This document shows positions 51,703-60,109 of a DNA stretch of 64,000 bases, piece after piece (within the stretch, counting starts at the first letter, position 1; the number at the start of each line of letters is the position of its first letter). The notes beneath the pieces are model-generated. The model saw only the letters and a program-made list of their open reading frames with translations. It made no database searches and was not told where the DNA came from. Position numbers and translations under genes: made by a program. The stretch is from G020348185 sp964525045 (lineage in GTDB: Bacteria > Nitrospirota > Nitrospiria > Nitrospirales > UBA8639), in contig CAZGFD010000014.1 in NCBI GenBank assembly GCA_964525045.1, forward strand, positions 1-64,000, given 5' to 3'.

Positions 51703-52491
51703 TCATGCATAAAGGCCGTAAGGAACAGTGACGGGAACCTCGACTATCGCCGTTCGTAATGGATTTGTGCCATCTGTCTGTAAGACCAACTGCGAATCGG
51801 CGGCGGCCTCGATGACTGCCAAATCACCTGTGCTGACCACGAGGCGTTGATTCCCTTCCTTGGAATCCCAAGACCCCTCACCACCAATCACCAATGCGGC
51901 AAGGCTGTTGCCTTTTGTCAGCGTGCGAACCAACTGACCCCCTGGAAATATGCTGATCTCTTGCATGGTCACCGGTGCGACGAGAGAAACCGGGCCGCCA
52001 TCCCCTATGACGCGTTTGGTGGTTACCCCCTCGTTTGTTTCTACAGGAAAATCTCCTTGATGGAATTCCCGATACGTCGGTGAACGTTTCACAGCCTCTT
52101 GTAGATCGGGTTCAAACCAAATTTGAAAAAATTCCGTATGATCACCGAGGGTTTCCTCTTCATGAGAGACCCCTGAACCGGTTTGCATGACTTGAGCGCC
52201 GCCCGTCTTCACACGACTGACTGTTCCAAGCGTGTCGCGATGGCCGATTTCCCCTTCCAGGACGTAACTCATAATCTCAAACCCCCTATGAGGGTGTAGG
52301 CCAATCTTGCCGTTCCCCTTGGCCGTCGCCCACGCCCAGTAAAACAGGGGACCGATCCGCCTGGCCCCTGAAGGTTCATGGGGAAACCCAATTGGCTTTA
52401 CTTCGGTAATACGTCCCTCGTCAAAGGCCCCGGTCCCCTGCTGTTCCCGTGAAAATCGCTTCATAGTTGTGAGCTGGTCTTGATCCGTCAT
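51703..52491 (-). CDS. Pirin-family protein
   Basis: A 262-residue bicupin. Pirin signature in the N-terminal cupin: IGLHPHRGFEIMSYVLEGEI then GHRDTLG, METSGSGVSHEEE-like QTGSGVSHEEETLG and FFQIWFEPDL. The metal-binding His pair (HPHRGFE) and later His and Glu are present. Some pirins are quercetin dioxygenases; others act in redox signalling. It follows the quinone oxidoreductase gene in the TetR-controlled series. Confidence 0.9.
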   Translation of the reverse strand: MTDQDQLTTMKRFSREQQGTGAFDEGRITEVKPIGFPHEPSGARRIGPLFYWAWATAKGNGKIGLHPHRGFEIMSYVLEGEIGHRDTLGTVSRVKTGGAQVMQTGSGVSHEEETLGDHTEFFQIWFEPDLQEAVKRSPTYREFHQGDFPVETNEGVTTKRVIGDGGPVSLVAPVTMQEISIFPGGQLVRTLTKGNSLAALVIGGEGSWDSKEGNQRLVVSTGDLAVIEAAADSQLVLQTDGTNPLRTAIVEVPVTVPYGLYA

Positions 52492-52526
52492 GATATTTAT
52501 CCTTTATGAATTCTCTCTTGCCCTTT

Positions 52527-53516
52527 TTACGAAACCTCAATCACAATCTTTCCGGTATGCTTTCCAGATTCAAAATGCTCATGGGCCGCGTTTATATCAT
52601 CTAAGGTAAATGATTTCGGATCGATCAATGGCGTCAGCTTCCCTTCATCCACCCATGCGGCAATTTGGCGGAGGATATGTCCATGATGGGCTCGACCCTC
52701 CCCAGTCAACAACGGGAGGGGCATAAAGACAACATGTAAGCTGAGACCCCGTAAATGCATGGGCGTGAGGTCGTGCTTGCTCAAGGAAACAATGGTAATG
52801 ACTTGTCCGTTGTTCGCTGCACCCAAAAACGATTGATCGATATTAGGCCCGCCCACGGTATCAAAAACAATTTCAAATCCTTTCCCTTTGGAAAGCCGCT
52901 TGACATAGGCTTCTGGTGACTCCTCACGATAATAAATAATCTCCTTCGCTCCAAGGCGACGCCCGATGTCTCCCTTTTCATTGGACGAAGCCGTTGCAAA
53001 AACTTTGGCATCTTTAATGGCGGCGATTTGCAAGGCAACATGTCCGACTCCTCCAGTGGCACCATGAACGAGGACCGTCTGTCCGGGTTGAAGGTGAGCC
53101 CGGTCAATCAACCCTTCCCAGGCGGTGATGCAAACAAGCGGAAGTGCCGCGGCTTGTAAAAAGTCCAGTGTGCGGGGTTTGGGCGCAATCAATTCCGCAT
53201 CAACCAGCATGTATTCCGCTAAAGCCCCGCCATGCCCCTTTACGCCGCCGGCGCAGCCATACACGGCATCACCAACCTGAAAACCTGTCACTCCTTTTCC
53301 CACCTCCTTCACAATTCCCGCAACGTCACCATGTAAGACGGCCGGCAGGTCAGGGGCTAGTGGAGGGCCCAATTGACGTATCTTCGAATCAAGAGGATTC
53401 AGACTCGTGGCCTTTACTTCCAAAAGGAGGTGGCCTGGCTGAATCTGAGGCTGATGAATATCCGTGGGCTCAAACCGGGAATCTGATCCATAACGACGAA
53501 GTACCTGGGCTTTCAT
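52527..53516 (-). CDS. Zinc-free quinone oxidoreductase-like MDR protein
   Basis: A 329-residue medium-chain dehydrogenase. GroES-like N-terminal half with DVAGIVKEVGKGVTGFQVGD, and NADPH-binding half with GQTVLVHGATGGVGHVALQI. The structural-zinc cysteines of alcohol dehydrogenases are missing, so it belongs to the quinone oxidoreductase group. Expected to reduce quinones or reactive enones with NADPH. It lies 19 bases after trxA, on the same transcript. Confidence 0.9.
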   Translation of the reverse strand: MKAQVLRRYGSDSRFEPTDIHQPQIQPGHLLLEVKATSLNPLDSKIRQLGPPLAPDLPAVLHGDVAGIVKEVGKGVTGFQVGDAVYGCAGGVKGHGGALAEYMLVDAELIAPKPRTLDFLQAAALPLVCITAWEGLIDRAHLQPGQTVLVHGATGGVGHVALQIAAIKDAKVFATASSNEKGDIGRRLGAKEIIYYREESPEAYVKRLSKGKGFEIVFDTVGGPNIDQSFLGAANNGQVITIVSLSKHDLTPMHLRGLSLHVVFMPLPLLTGEGRAHHGHILRQIAAWVDEGKLTPLIDPKSFTLDDINAAHEHFESGKHTGKIVIEVS

Positions 53517-53535
53517 AGCAACTCCTTTTGTTTGA

Positions 53536-53880
53536 TTAGGCGGCTTTTAGAACCTCATTGAGCTTAGCCACCAGAACATTTTTGGGGACGGCTCCTATCA
53601 CCTGATCCACGATCTGCCCGTTTTGAAAAATGTTAATAGTCGGGATCGATTGAATGCCGTATTGGGCGGCAGTCTGCGGTTGTTCATCGACATTCACCTT
53701 TCCGACTGTAACCTGACCGGCGTATTCATTGGCAAGGTCCTGAATGACCGGATTCATGGCCTGGCACGGACCGCACCACGTTGCCCAAAAGTCGACCAAC
53801 ACCGGTTCAGAATTGTGTATGACCTCCTGCTCGAAGTTGTTTTCTGTTAGTGTCAGGGTCGAAGTGTTAGGATTGCCCAT
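53536..53880 (-). CDS. trxA: Thioredoxin
   Basis: A 114-residue thioredoxin: PVLVDFWATWCGPCQAMNPV with redox Cys36 and Cys39, cis-Pro in IQSIPTINIFQNG and the C-terminal helix. Cytoplasmic disulfide reductase. A 14-bp palindrome 41-54 bases upstream matches one in front of the neighbouring tetR gene, so this thioredoxin is probably an induced stress copy and not the housekeeping one. Confidence 0.95.
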   Translation of the reverse strand: MGNPNTSTLTLTENNFEQEVIHNSEPVLVDFWATWCGPCQAMNPVIQDLANEYAGQVTVGKVNVDEQPQTAAQYGIQSIPTINIFQNGQIVDQVIGAVPKNVLVAKLNEVLKAA

Positions 53881-53917
53881 AGTCTCCTCCTTTTTGAATC
53901 AGCTAGGAAAATCAAAT

Positions 53918-53936
53918 TAAACCTACTAGTAGGTAG
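53918..53936. promoter_or_regulatory. TetR operator upstream of trxA
   Basis: TAAACCTACTAGTAGGTAG, with a perfect ACCTACTAGTAGGT palindrome at 53921-53934. It shares 18 of 19 bases with 54564-54582. Located between tetR and trxA. Confidence 0.72.
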
Positions 53937-53957
53937 ATAATTCCCGAAAAAAAATAG

Positions 53958-54536
53958 TCAACCCCCCTTCCGCTTCATACTATCCTTCAATTGACGGATT
54001 ACCGCCGAAAACTGTTTTGGTCCTTCAGCCCGGGCGTTTTGCAGGGCTCCCTGAATGGCGGCATGAATCAGAGCGGCTTGATCTTCGGGAGTTCCCGGAA
54101 AGGTCATCACACCTTTTTCTCGACCCTCGGCCAGCACCTCGGTTAACCAGGCCTGAATGTAGTCACAAAGGCTAATGATCTCCTTTTGCATGTCTGGGGA
54201 AATAAGATTGTGTTCGGCCTGAAGGGAACCAAGGGGGCAAATCTTATTGCCGGACTTAATGATTTCAGTGGTCATGGCAATATAGGCGTCGAAACGATCC
54301 CAAGGCCGGTGATACTTTTGAGAAATCTCTACCAAGGCATGTTTCTGAGAAGTCCGGTATTTGGCTGCCAATGCCTTCCCTAAATCTCCCTTGGTTGGAA
54401 AATGGTGGTGAATACTCGCTTTGCTGATCCCAATCCGGTCGGAGATATCCTGGTAACTAAATGCGCTGAAACTTCTCGTCTGCAAGAGCTCTCCCGCCAC
54501 ATCTAAGATTTGTTCTTTTCGATCCAGCATAGACAC
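53958..54536 (-). CDS. TetR/AcrR-family transcriptional regulator
   Basis: A 192-residue regulator. N-terminal HTH with FSYQDISDRIGISKASIHHH then FPTKGDLGKAL; the C-terminal ligand domain is helical with a Cys in GNKICPLGSLQ that could be a redox or electrophile sensor. Near-identical operators lie in front of its own gene and of trxA. It probably represses trxA, the quinone oxidoreductase and pirin genes until an electrophile or quinone binds. Confidence 0.9.
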   Translation of the reverse strand: MSMLDRKEQILDVAGELLQTRSFSAFSYQDISDRIGISKASIHHHFPTKGDLGKALAAKYRTSQKHALVEISQKYHRPWDRFDAYIAMTTEIIKSGNKICPLGSLQAEHNLISPDMQKEIISLCDYIQAWLTEVLAEGREKGVMTFPGTPEDQAALIHAAIQGALQNARAEGPKQFSAVIRQLKDSMKRKGG

Positions 54537-54563
54537 ACTTATTTTGTGTTGGTGATGTCATTA

Positions 54564-54582
54564 TAAACCTACTAGTTGGTAG
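54564..54582. promoter_or_regulatory. TetR operator upstream of tetR
   Basis: TAAACCTACTAGTTGGTAG, one base different from the trxA-side operator. It lies 28-46 bases before the tetR ATG. Expected autoregulatory site. Confidence 0.68.
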
Positions 54583-54752
54583 AATCAAGTTGCCTGTCTT
54601 TATAAATGTGGGTATTTACGGAAGGGGGAGGGAGTCTTACGTTATAGTCAATTGGAAATGGGAATGTAGAAATGCTGGGTTTTATTCTTTGGGAATTTTC
54701 TGTATAGCAGGGCAAGCTGAATTATGGATGTAAGATCAAAATTTTCTTCGCG

Positions 54753-56927
54753 ATGACTCCTCTTTTTCACAAAAAAATTGTCTATCACGTCTGCGAATCA
54801 CAGGATGTCTCCCGCTACCTTGATAAGGGAATGTCCCGCACTGAAGGTAGGCACTATGTGTTTGAAGACTGGGCCCATGTCCAGATGTACCTTTCCTCGC
54901 TGTTACCTGAGAGCGCCTCCCCAATCGACATCAAGAAGTATGCCGTCTTGGTGCTCGGTGTTGATCGAGATATGTTGTTGCCGGATCCGATTTCCGGAAG
55001 TCACCACGCACTTCGGCTTGATGAAACGGAACGACAGGAAATTGATTCCAACTCCCACTACCTTGAGGTGGATGTAAATCCTGAACGGATTACCGATGTG
55101 AAGGATGCGTTTGGCAACTCTATAATCGAACAATATCATGAACGGGAAAATCGGCGAACACCGGTGTGGCGTTTTCTCACTTATCTCAAGCCCTATTGGC
55201 CATTGGTCGTTCTGGCCACGATAGCAGGAATTTTTAAATTCCTGTTGCCTCTGATCTTTCCCTGGATGCTGCGTCATCTCCTCGATGACGTGGTGTTAAA
55301 AACGGGGTTGGATCCTTCAACCCGTCATTCTATGGTGCTGGATTATATTTTGATCATGGCAGGAGCCGTCTTCTTATGGATGATTGCCGCCTATTGCCGC
55401 GGTGTGTTGTCTGCAGTGGCGGGGCATCGGATGATTCGGGATCTGCGCGTGGCTTTGTTTGATCACGTTCAACGACTCTCCCACAGTTTTTTTGCCAGAA
55501 ATCAGAGTGGGGCTATAGTCTCTCGTGTGGTCAATGACATGAGTCTGGCACAGAATTTTGTCGGATCCGCACTGACAAATGTCTGGATGGACAGCATTAC
55601 CCTGTTAGTTCTTGTGGTCGTCCTGATTTCGATTCATCCGATGATGGCCCTGGTTTCACTCGTCCTCATGCCCATATATGTTGTTTCCCTGCGTATGATT
55701 GGATCACGTATCCGCCTGGTGACAAAGGAAGCTCAGCAACGGCTCGAAGTCTTATCCGGTGGGCTTCAGGAAAAAGTCTCCGGCGCGGCCATCGTGAAAG
55801 GATTCACACGCGAACCACTGGAAGCGCAATCATTCGCCTTGCAGGCCAACAAGTTATTAAACAAGGTCCTGTTCTCAGTGCGATTTATGGCGATAAATGA
55901 AATATTGGTCGGACTGGTTGTCCAGGGTTCTCCGGTGCTGGTCGTCTGGTACGGGGTGCATCAGATCATTATTGGCAGCCTGACCATAGGTGAATTGACG
56001 CAGTTTTTGTTGTATCTCGCCATGTTGTATTTTCCGTTGCAACGGATGTCTGATCTGAGTGTCGTGTTGGCCAATGCCTTTGCGGCAATCGAACGAATCT
56101 TTGAATATTTCGATACCCAGCCGCAGATCCGCGAACGAACGGCGGCCAAGCCGCTGACCGAATGCCGGGGGTTGATTGAATTTGAAAATGTGTCCTTTAG
56201 TTATGACCGGGAAATCGTTGTGCTGCAAAATATCTCTCTTGCTATTAATCCAGGCGAAACGGTGGCCATTGTGGGGCCGAGTGGTTCGGGTAAGTCCACC
56301 TTGGCCAACCTGGTGCCCCGGTTTTATGATCCCGACAGCGGCCTGATCCGGCTTGATGGTCACGACCTGCGTGATTTGCAATTAACCTCACTTCGATCAC
56401 ACATCGGTATTGTGAATCAGGAAACAATCCTGTTTTCCGGGACCATACTGGAAAACCTGTTACTCGCACGACCGGACGCAAATCATGAAGAAATCAGAAA
56501 AGCCCTGGAGGGAGCCAATGCCATGGATTTCATAGAGGAGATGCCCGAGGGGTTATGGACGGAGATCGGAGAGCGGGGCGCTCAGCTTTCGGGGGGGCAG
56601 AAACAGCGTATCGCTATAGCCAGGGCTTTTCTTCGCAATCCCCAAATTCTCATTCTTGATGAAGCGACTTCTGCGCTGGATTCCAAATCTGAACATCATA
56701 TTCAACGAGCCCTAATTAGGTTGTTGAAAAACCGGACGTCAATTGTCATCGCACATCGATTGTCGACCGTCCTGAGTGCAAACAAGATTGTGGTCATCGA
56801 ACATGGTCGTATTGTGGAAACTGGTGGGCATGCCGAACTTCTGGAACGGCAGGGACTCTATGCCACCCTATACCATGAACAATTCCGCGATCCAGTCCAA
56901 AGAGAGTTGCGTCTACTATTTCATTGA
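54753..56927 (+). CDS. ABC exporter (MsbA-like) with an extra N-terminal domain
   Basis: A 724-residue half-transporter. Residues 145-430 are a six-helix exporter domain; the ATPase has Walker A GPSGSGKST (508-516), signature LSGGQKQRIAIARAF (about 613) and Walker B ILILDEATSALDS. MsbA-type proteins need only about 580 residues. The additional N-terminal 130 residues are soluble: IVYHVCESQDVSRYLDKGMS, HYVFEDWAHVQMYL and KKYAVLVLGVDRDMLLPDP. That order recalls small ADP-ribosyltransferase-fold domains (KptA/DarT-like), an inference from pattern only. The ribosome site at 54753 is weak; ATG at 54831 follows AAGGGA. Confidence 0.87.
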   Translation: MTPLFHKKIVYHVCESQDVSRYLDKGMSRTEGRHYVFEDWAHVQMYLSSLLPESASPIDIKKYAVLVLGVDRDMLLPDPISGSHHALRLDETERQEIDSNSHYLEVDVNPERITDVKDAFGNSIIEQYHERENRRTPVWRFLTYLKPYWPLVVLATIAGIFKFLLPLIFPWMLRHLLDDVVLKTGLDPSTRHSMVLDYILIMAGAVFLWMIAAYCRGVLSAVAGHRMIRDLRVALFDHVQRLSHSFFARNQSGAIVSRVVNDMSLAQNFVGSALTNVWMDSITLLVLVVVLISIHPMMALVSLVLMPIYVVSLRMIGSRIRLVTKEAQQRLEVLSGGLQEKVSGAAIVKGFTREPLEAQSFALQANKLLNKVLFSVRFMAINEILVGLVVQGSPVLVVWYGVHQIIIGSLTIGELTQFLLYLAMLYFPLQRMSDLSVVLANAFAAIERIFEYFDTQPQIRERTAAKPLTECRGLIEFENVSFSYDREIVVLQNISLAINPGETVAIVGPSGSGKSTLANLVPRFYDPDSGLIRLDGHDLRDLQLTSLRSHIGIVNQETILFSGTILENLLLARPDANHEEIRKALEGANAMDFIEEMPEGLWTEIGERGAQLSGGQKQRIAIARAFLRNPQILILDEATSALDSKSEHHIQRALIRLLKNRTSIVIAHRLSTVLSANKIVVIEHGRIVETGGHAELLERQGLYATLYHEQFRDPVQRELRLLFH

Positions 56928-57058
56928 GTGAAAGGTCATGCCCATTTCCCCTTAATGAAAGGAAAGTCTCCTCCTTCCAAATTTAAAAAATAATCTCCCA
57001 TCTTTTTTTGTGAAAATTTAACTGAAAAACCTCTGAGAGTGACAACAAGTTTTAGAGC

Positions 57059-57309
57059 AATAGTATAAGGTATAGAACTGACCCCTCCTAGATGCCTAGA
57101 ATAGTATAAGGTATAGAACTGACCCCTCCTAGATGCCTGGCATACCAAGTCAAGNNNNNNNNNNNNNNNNNNNNNNNNNNNNNNNNNNNNNNNNNNNNNN
57201 NNNNNNNNNNNNNNNNNNNNNNNNNNNNNNNNNNNNNNNNNNNNNNNNNNNNNNAATAGTATAAGGTATAGAACTGACCCCTCCTAGATGCCTGGCATAC
57301 CAAGTCAAG
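57059..57309 (+). repeat. Tandem 41-bp repeat interrupted by the scaffold gap
   Basis: Units start AATAGTATAAGGTATAGAAC at 57059, 57100 and 57255 and continue TGACCCCTCCTAGATGCC. Period 41 bases between the first two; the second and third carry an extra GGCATACCAAGTCAAG. The reverse complement contains GGGGTCAGTTCT, the same head found at 58169 and 60500. The true number of units is hidden by the gap. Confidence 0.75.
57155..57254. other. Assembly gap of 100 Ns
   Basis: Exactly 100 N bases, the usual placeholder for a gap of unknown size. Both edges lie in copies of the same tandem repeat, so the assembler probably broke there because of repeat collapse. Confidence 0.97.
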
Positions 57310-57344
57310 AAGCGACCCCCTTGGGTTGTTAGGTGGCGGTCCAC

Positions 57345-58151
57345 TCAAGACCGAATTTCGTGTAGCACCGATACCATTTCTTCGTGAATGATGCCGTTGC
57401 TTGCTACAATTTCCTTGCCGTATATGGAATAAGGCTCCCCTTTATAATGGGTGACTTTTCCTCCTGCTTCTTCAACTATAAGCGTGCCCGCCGCAGTGTC
57501 CCAGGGGTTGAGGCTCCGTTCCCAAAATCCGTCGAATCGACCGCAGGCGACGTAACAGAGGTCGATCGCGGCCGATCCTGTCCTCCTGAGGCCACGAGTC
57601 CGCAGTGTGAAGTGACAAAATTCTTTAAGATTGTTGTCGGGGACGGTGCGCACATCGTACGCAAAACCGGTAACCAGGAGAGCCTTACCCAGGTGGGCCG
57701 TGGCGGAGACCTTGATTGAAGTTCCGTTTAATGTCGCCCCCTGTTCTTTTTGTCCAACAAACAATTCATTCCGGGTTGGGTCATAGACGACTCCCAGGAG
57801 GCGGGTGCCTTCATATTCCAACCCTATGGACACGTTGTACATGGGAAATCCATGGGTGAAATTGGTGGTACCGTCCAATGGATCGATAATCCATTTAAAT
57901 CGATGGTCTGAAGAGGTGTGTACGCCTTTTTCTTCGCTGAGGATTTGGTGAGTGGGATAGGCCTGATTGAGGGTTTGGATGACCACTTCTTCCGATTTCA
58001 GATCAGCCTCCGTCAGGAGATTCACATCAGAATCTTTTTGTTGAATATGAAAGGTTTTTTGAGCGTAATGATTTAAAACGGCCCCACCGGCTCTTGCCGC
58101 TTTGATAGCCGTATTGGTGAAGTTTTGAATTTCGTTCTGGGAGAGTGGCAT
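57345..58151 (-). CDS. Inositol monophosphatase family protein (SuhB-like)
   Basis: A 268-residue phosphatase. Metal and substrate motifs: ILSEEKG (Glu near 73), WIIDPLDGTTNFTHGFP (Asp90, Asp93) and NPWDTAAGTLIVEEAGG. Full length for the family. Hydrolyses inositol-1-phosphate and related sugar phosphates with Mg2+; SuhB members also bind RNA polymerase factors. Bordered by GGGGTCAGTTCT-containing repeats on both sides. Confidence 0.92.
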   Translation of the reverse strand: MPLSQNEIQNFTNTAIKAARAGGAVLNHYAQKTFHIQQKDSDVNLLTEADLKSEEVVIQTLNQAYPTHQILSEEKGVHTSSDHRFKWIIDPLDGTTNFTHGFPMYNVSIGLEYEGTRLLGVVYDPTRNELFVGQKEQGATLNGTSIKVSATAHLGKALLVTGFAYDVRTVPDNNLKEFCHFTLRTRGLRRTGSAAIDLCYVACGRFDGFWERSLNPWDTAAGTLIVEEAGGKVTHYKGEPYSIYGKEIVASNGIIHEEMVSVLHEIRS

Positions 58152-58168
58152 GAGGGGAAAGAGTCGAA

Positions 58169-58290
58169 GGGGTCAGTTCTTGATCTGACACATTAATCAA
58201 ACCACAAATCTTCTTCTCAGCCAGACATCAAGGGGTCGGTAATCTGAGGAAGAAATAAACATTGAGAATAGTCAGGCCCTAGGATTGGGA
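58169..58290 (+). repeat. Dispersed 120-bp repeat, left copy
   Basis: Begins GGGGTCAGTTCTTGATCTGA and is collinear with 60360-60481: both contain ATCAAACCACAA, CATCTTCTCAG-like sequence, AATCTGAGG and ACATTGAGAATAGT. It lies between the inositol phosphatase and oxidase genes. The minus strand of 58230-58400 reads as an open frame without a start (LTLFEDGAGLALRKTKVSAL), possibly a gene remnant. Confidence 0.65.
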
Positions 58291-58401
58291 CTTTATCCGA
58301 CCAGGGGTATTGTCGCAAATGCTCCACCGAGAGGAGTGCGGAGACCTTCGTCTTGCGTAGAGCCAGGCCGGCCCCATCCTCAAAAAGGGTGAGAGCTGAT
58401 A

Positions 58402-59694
58402 TCAGGGTGGGGCTGCTGGCTTAAACGTCTTTAAATACGCTTGGACATCAGCGATCTGTTGGTGACTCAATGCTTTCTCCCAGGCTGGCATGTTCCCTCG
58501 CCCCTTTAGGACAGTTTTCCAAAAACGGTCGTTATCATACAGAACTGAATTCTGTTCCAATTTTGGACCGTATTGGCCTTGGGCATATTCGCCATGACAA
58601 GACTTACAGTGTTTGTTATATACCGCATATCCCTGGTTTGCCACCCCTTCCGGATAATCGAATGGCTGAGAATCCGGAACTGTGGCCATTTGCGGTGGTG
58701 GGTCGGACCCTTCGCCATCTCCTTCTGTATCCTTATTAATAACCGGTTTGACATTCTCTCGGGTTTGTTGAGATGTGACCTCCAGCACTGTCAACATGCC
58801 GCGCGGGTATTTTCCGTCATCAGCCACGTGGGGAACTACATGACAGTGAAAGAGCCATGTCCCATCGTGCTTCGTTGTGAACTCGACCACTTTGAGTTCC
58901 GCGGGGCCGATGGCGACAACTCCGTTGGGATTAGCAAAGAGCGGGGAAGCGAGACTGGCCGTGTTCAGTTCCTGCCATGTGTGCCCGTGAAGGTGAGGGG
59001 TATGAAACTCAAAACCGATGTTTGCGAGAATAAGGCGTACTCTTTCACCGACTTCTGCCTTTAAAGGAACAAAATTGGGAGCAGATCGAGAATTAATGGT
59101 GTGGGTATCATACACCCCATCCCCATTAGTGTCCCACTCATCCCAAATGGTGATCAGCTCTCGATCAACCTTCGGCCACGCGGGGTCTTCCACAATAAAC
59201 AGTCCATACATTCCATGGTCAAGGTGGACAGCGGTATTGAAATGGCAATGGTAGAAATAAATACCCGGATCCTCTGCAACCCATTCATAGGTGTACGATT
59301 CACCCGGCATCTGAAGTTGCTCGCGGCCCAGGTCTCGTTGGCCATTTCCGTCCATGTTAAAAGGGTGTACTCCATGAAAATGCAGGGTATGGGGAAGACG
59401 GTGAGTATTGGTGAAGTGCACCCTGACGAGATCGCCTTTGTTCACTCGAATAAGCGGGCCCGGCACGGACGGTTTTTCGCCCTTCAGTGCATAGGCCCAG
59501 ACTGTGACTTCCTTTTTGGGATCGTCCAATAAAGTAACCGTCATTTCCTCTACAGTGATGAAAAATTCTTTTACCGGTCTCTCTTGCGCGAGGAGGTATT
59601 GAGGGAGGTAGAGGCCAAGCAAAATGGAAAGGGTAACCCTGCCAAACATTAAAGGTTTTAACCGCCGAGTAAATTTTCTCAAATTAACCTTCAT
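58402..59694 (-). CDS. Two-domain multicopper oxidase fused to cytochrome c
   Basis: A 430-residue exported protein from the ATG at 59694 (GAGGGG upstream; signal core VTLSILLGLYLPQYLLA). Cupredoxin 1 has HTLHFHG (102-108) and YHCHFNTAVHLDHGM (Cys150, Met162). Cupredoxin 2 has HTPHLHG (231-237) and FHCHVVPHVADD with Met300. Both have a Cys-His-Met set, so a type 1 copper in each domain is likely. A linker of about 45 residues leads to a cytochrome c domain with CKSCH (363-367). The heme can feed electrons to copper. Substrate (nitrite, metal or phenol) is not evident; HFHG differs from NirK. Confidence 0.87.
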   Translation of the reverse strand: MKVNLRKFTRRLKPLMFGRVTLSILLGLYLPQYLLAQERPVKEFFITVEEMTVTLLDDPKKEVTVWAYALKGEKPSVPGPLIRVNKGDLVRVHFTNTHRLPHTLHFHGVHPFNMDGNGQRDLGREQLQMPGESYTYEWVAEDPGIYFYHCHFNTAVHLDHGMYGLFIVEDPAWPKVDRELITIWDEWDTNGDGVYDTHTINSRSAPNFVPLKAEVGERVRLILANIGFEFHTPHLHGHTWQELNTASLASPLFANPNGVVAIGPAELKVVEFTTKHDGTWLFHCHVVPHVADDGKYPRGMLTVLEVTSQQTRENVKPVINKDTEGDGEGSDPPPQMATVPDSQPFDYPEGVANQGYAVYNKHCKSCHGEYAQGQYGPKLEQNSVLYDNDRFWKTVLKGRGNMPAWEKALSHQQIADVQAYLKTFKPAAPP

Positions 59695-59863
59695 GGTTAT
59701 GTCCCCTCTCGAGCTCATCTTTAGGCCGCCGGACTTCATAATCAAGAATTGGCTGAAAATACAGACCCTCCGAAGTCAACCTCAATTGAACAACGATCAT
59801 ATCCTCAGGTGGCCGGTAGTCAAGGGCAGGTTTCATCGCAAGCCAGGGGTCCTGTTCAGACAT
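59684..59863 (-). CDS. Possible small protein overlapping the oxidase start
   Basis: A 59-codon frame, MSEQDPWLAMKPALDYRPPE and ending DELERGHNHEG, stops 11 bases inside the oxidase gene. The overlap and orientation suit a coupled upstream gene, but the ribosome site is poor. An in-frame extension reaches 59962 through the hairpin. No family recognised. Confidence 0.35.
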   Translation of the reverse strand: MSEQDPWLAMKPALDYRPPEDMIVVQLRLTSEGLYFQPILDYEVRRPKDELERGHNHEG

Positions 59864-59941
59864 CAGATGCCGAAGACGTTTTCTGGATAAGCTGATAGCA
59901 CAGAGATTGCCGCTAAGGCCATAGTGTACAATCCCGTCGAC

Positions 59942-59977
59942 CTGCCTGGCAGACGCGACCACGTGTCTGCCAGGCAG
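59942..59977. repeat. Perfect 13-bp inverted repeat
   Basis: CTGCCTGGCAGAC (59942-59954) and GTCTGCCAGGCAG (59965-59977) with a 10-base loop. It sits between the 37-residue gene and the oxidase gene on the minus strand. No T run follows; it may attenuate or protect the transcript. Confidence 0.6.
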
Positions 59978-59995
59978 CCTGATGATAGGGTGAGG

Positions 59996-60109
59996 TCACT
60001 TGCCTTTTGTGAGTTCGATCGTCTTTCTTTTTGAGTACTTATCCACAGTTTCAATCGTAAGCCAGAACAAAAATCCAGATAAGATTGCTAATGGATAGAA
60101 ATAATACAT
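59996..60109 (-). CDS. 37-residue single-pass membrane protein
   Basis: The product starts MYYFYPLAILSGFLFWLTIE and ends in a basic tail (KYSKRKTIELTKGK). One helix at about residues 4-20 with positive charges after it, so the C-terminus should face the cytoplasm. GGGAGG lies six bases before the ATG. Size and layout recall small accessory subunits of respiratory complexes such as CcoQ, but that is only resemblance. It lies upstream of the oxidase gene on the same strand. Confidence 0.6.
   Translation of the reverse strand: MYYFYPLAILSGFLFWLTIETVDKYSKRKTIELTKGK

Noticed and set aside
58402..59694. Oxidase as a copper nitrite reductase (NirK)
   Set aside because: The first domain has HFHG and YHCHF patterns of multicopper oxidases; the NirK arrangement around the catalytic Asp and His is not seen.
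59863..60054. Minus-strand 63-codon frame across the 13-bp hairpin
   Set aside because: It overlaps the better-supported 37-residue gene in another frame, has no ribosome site and shows no family pattern.
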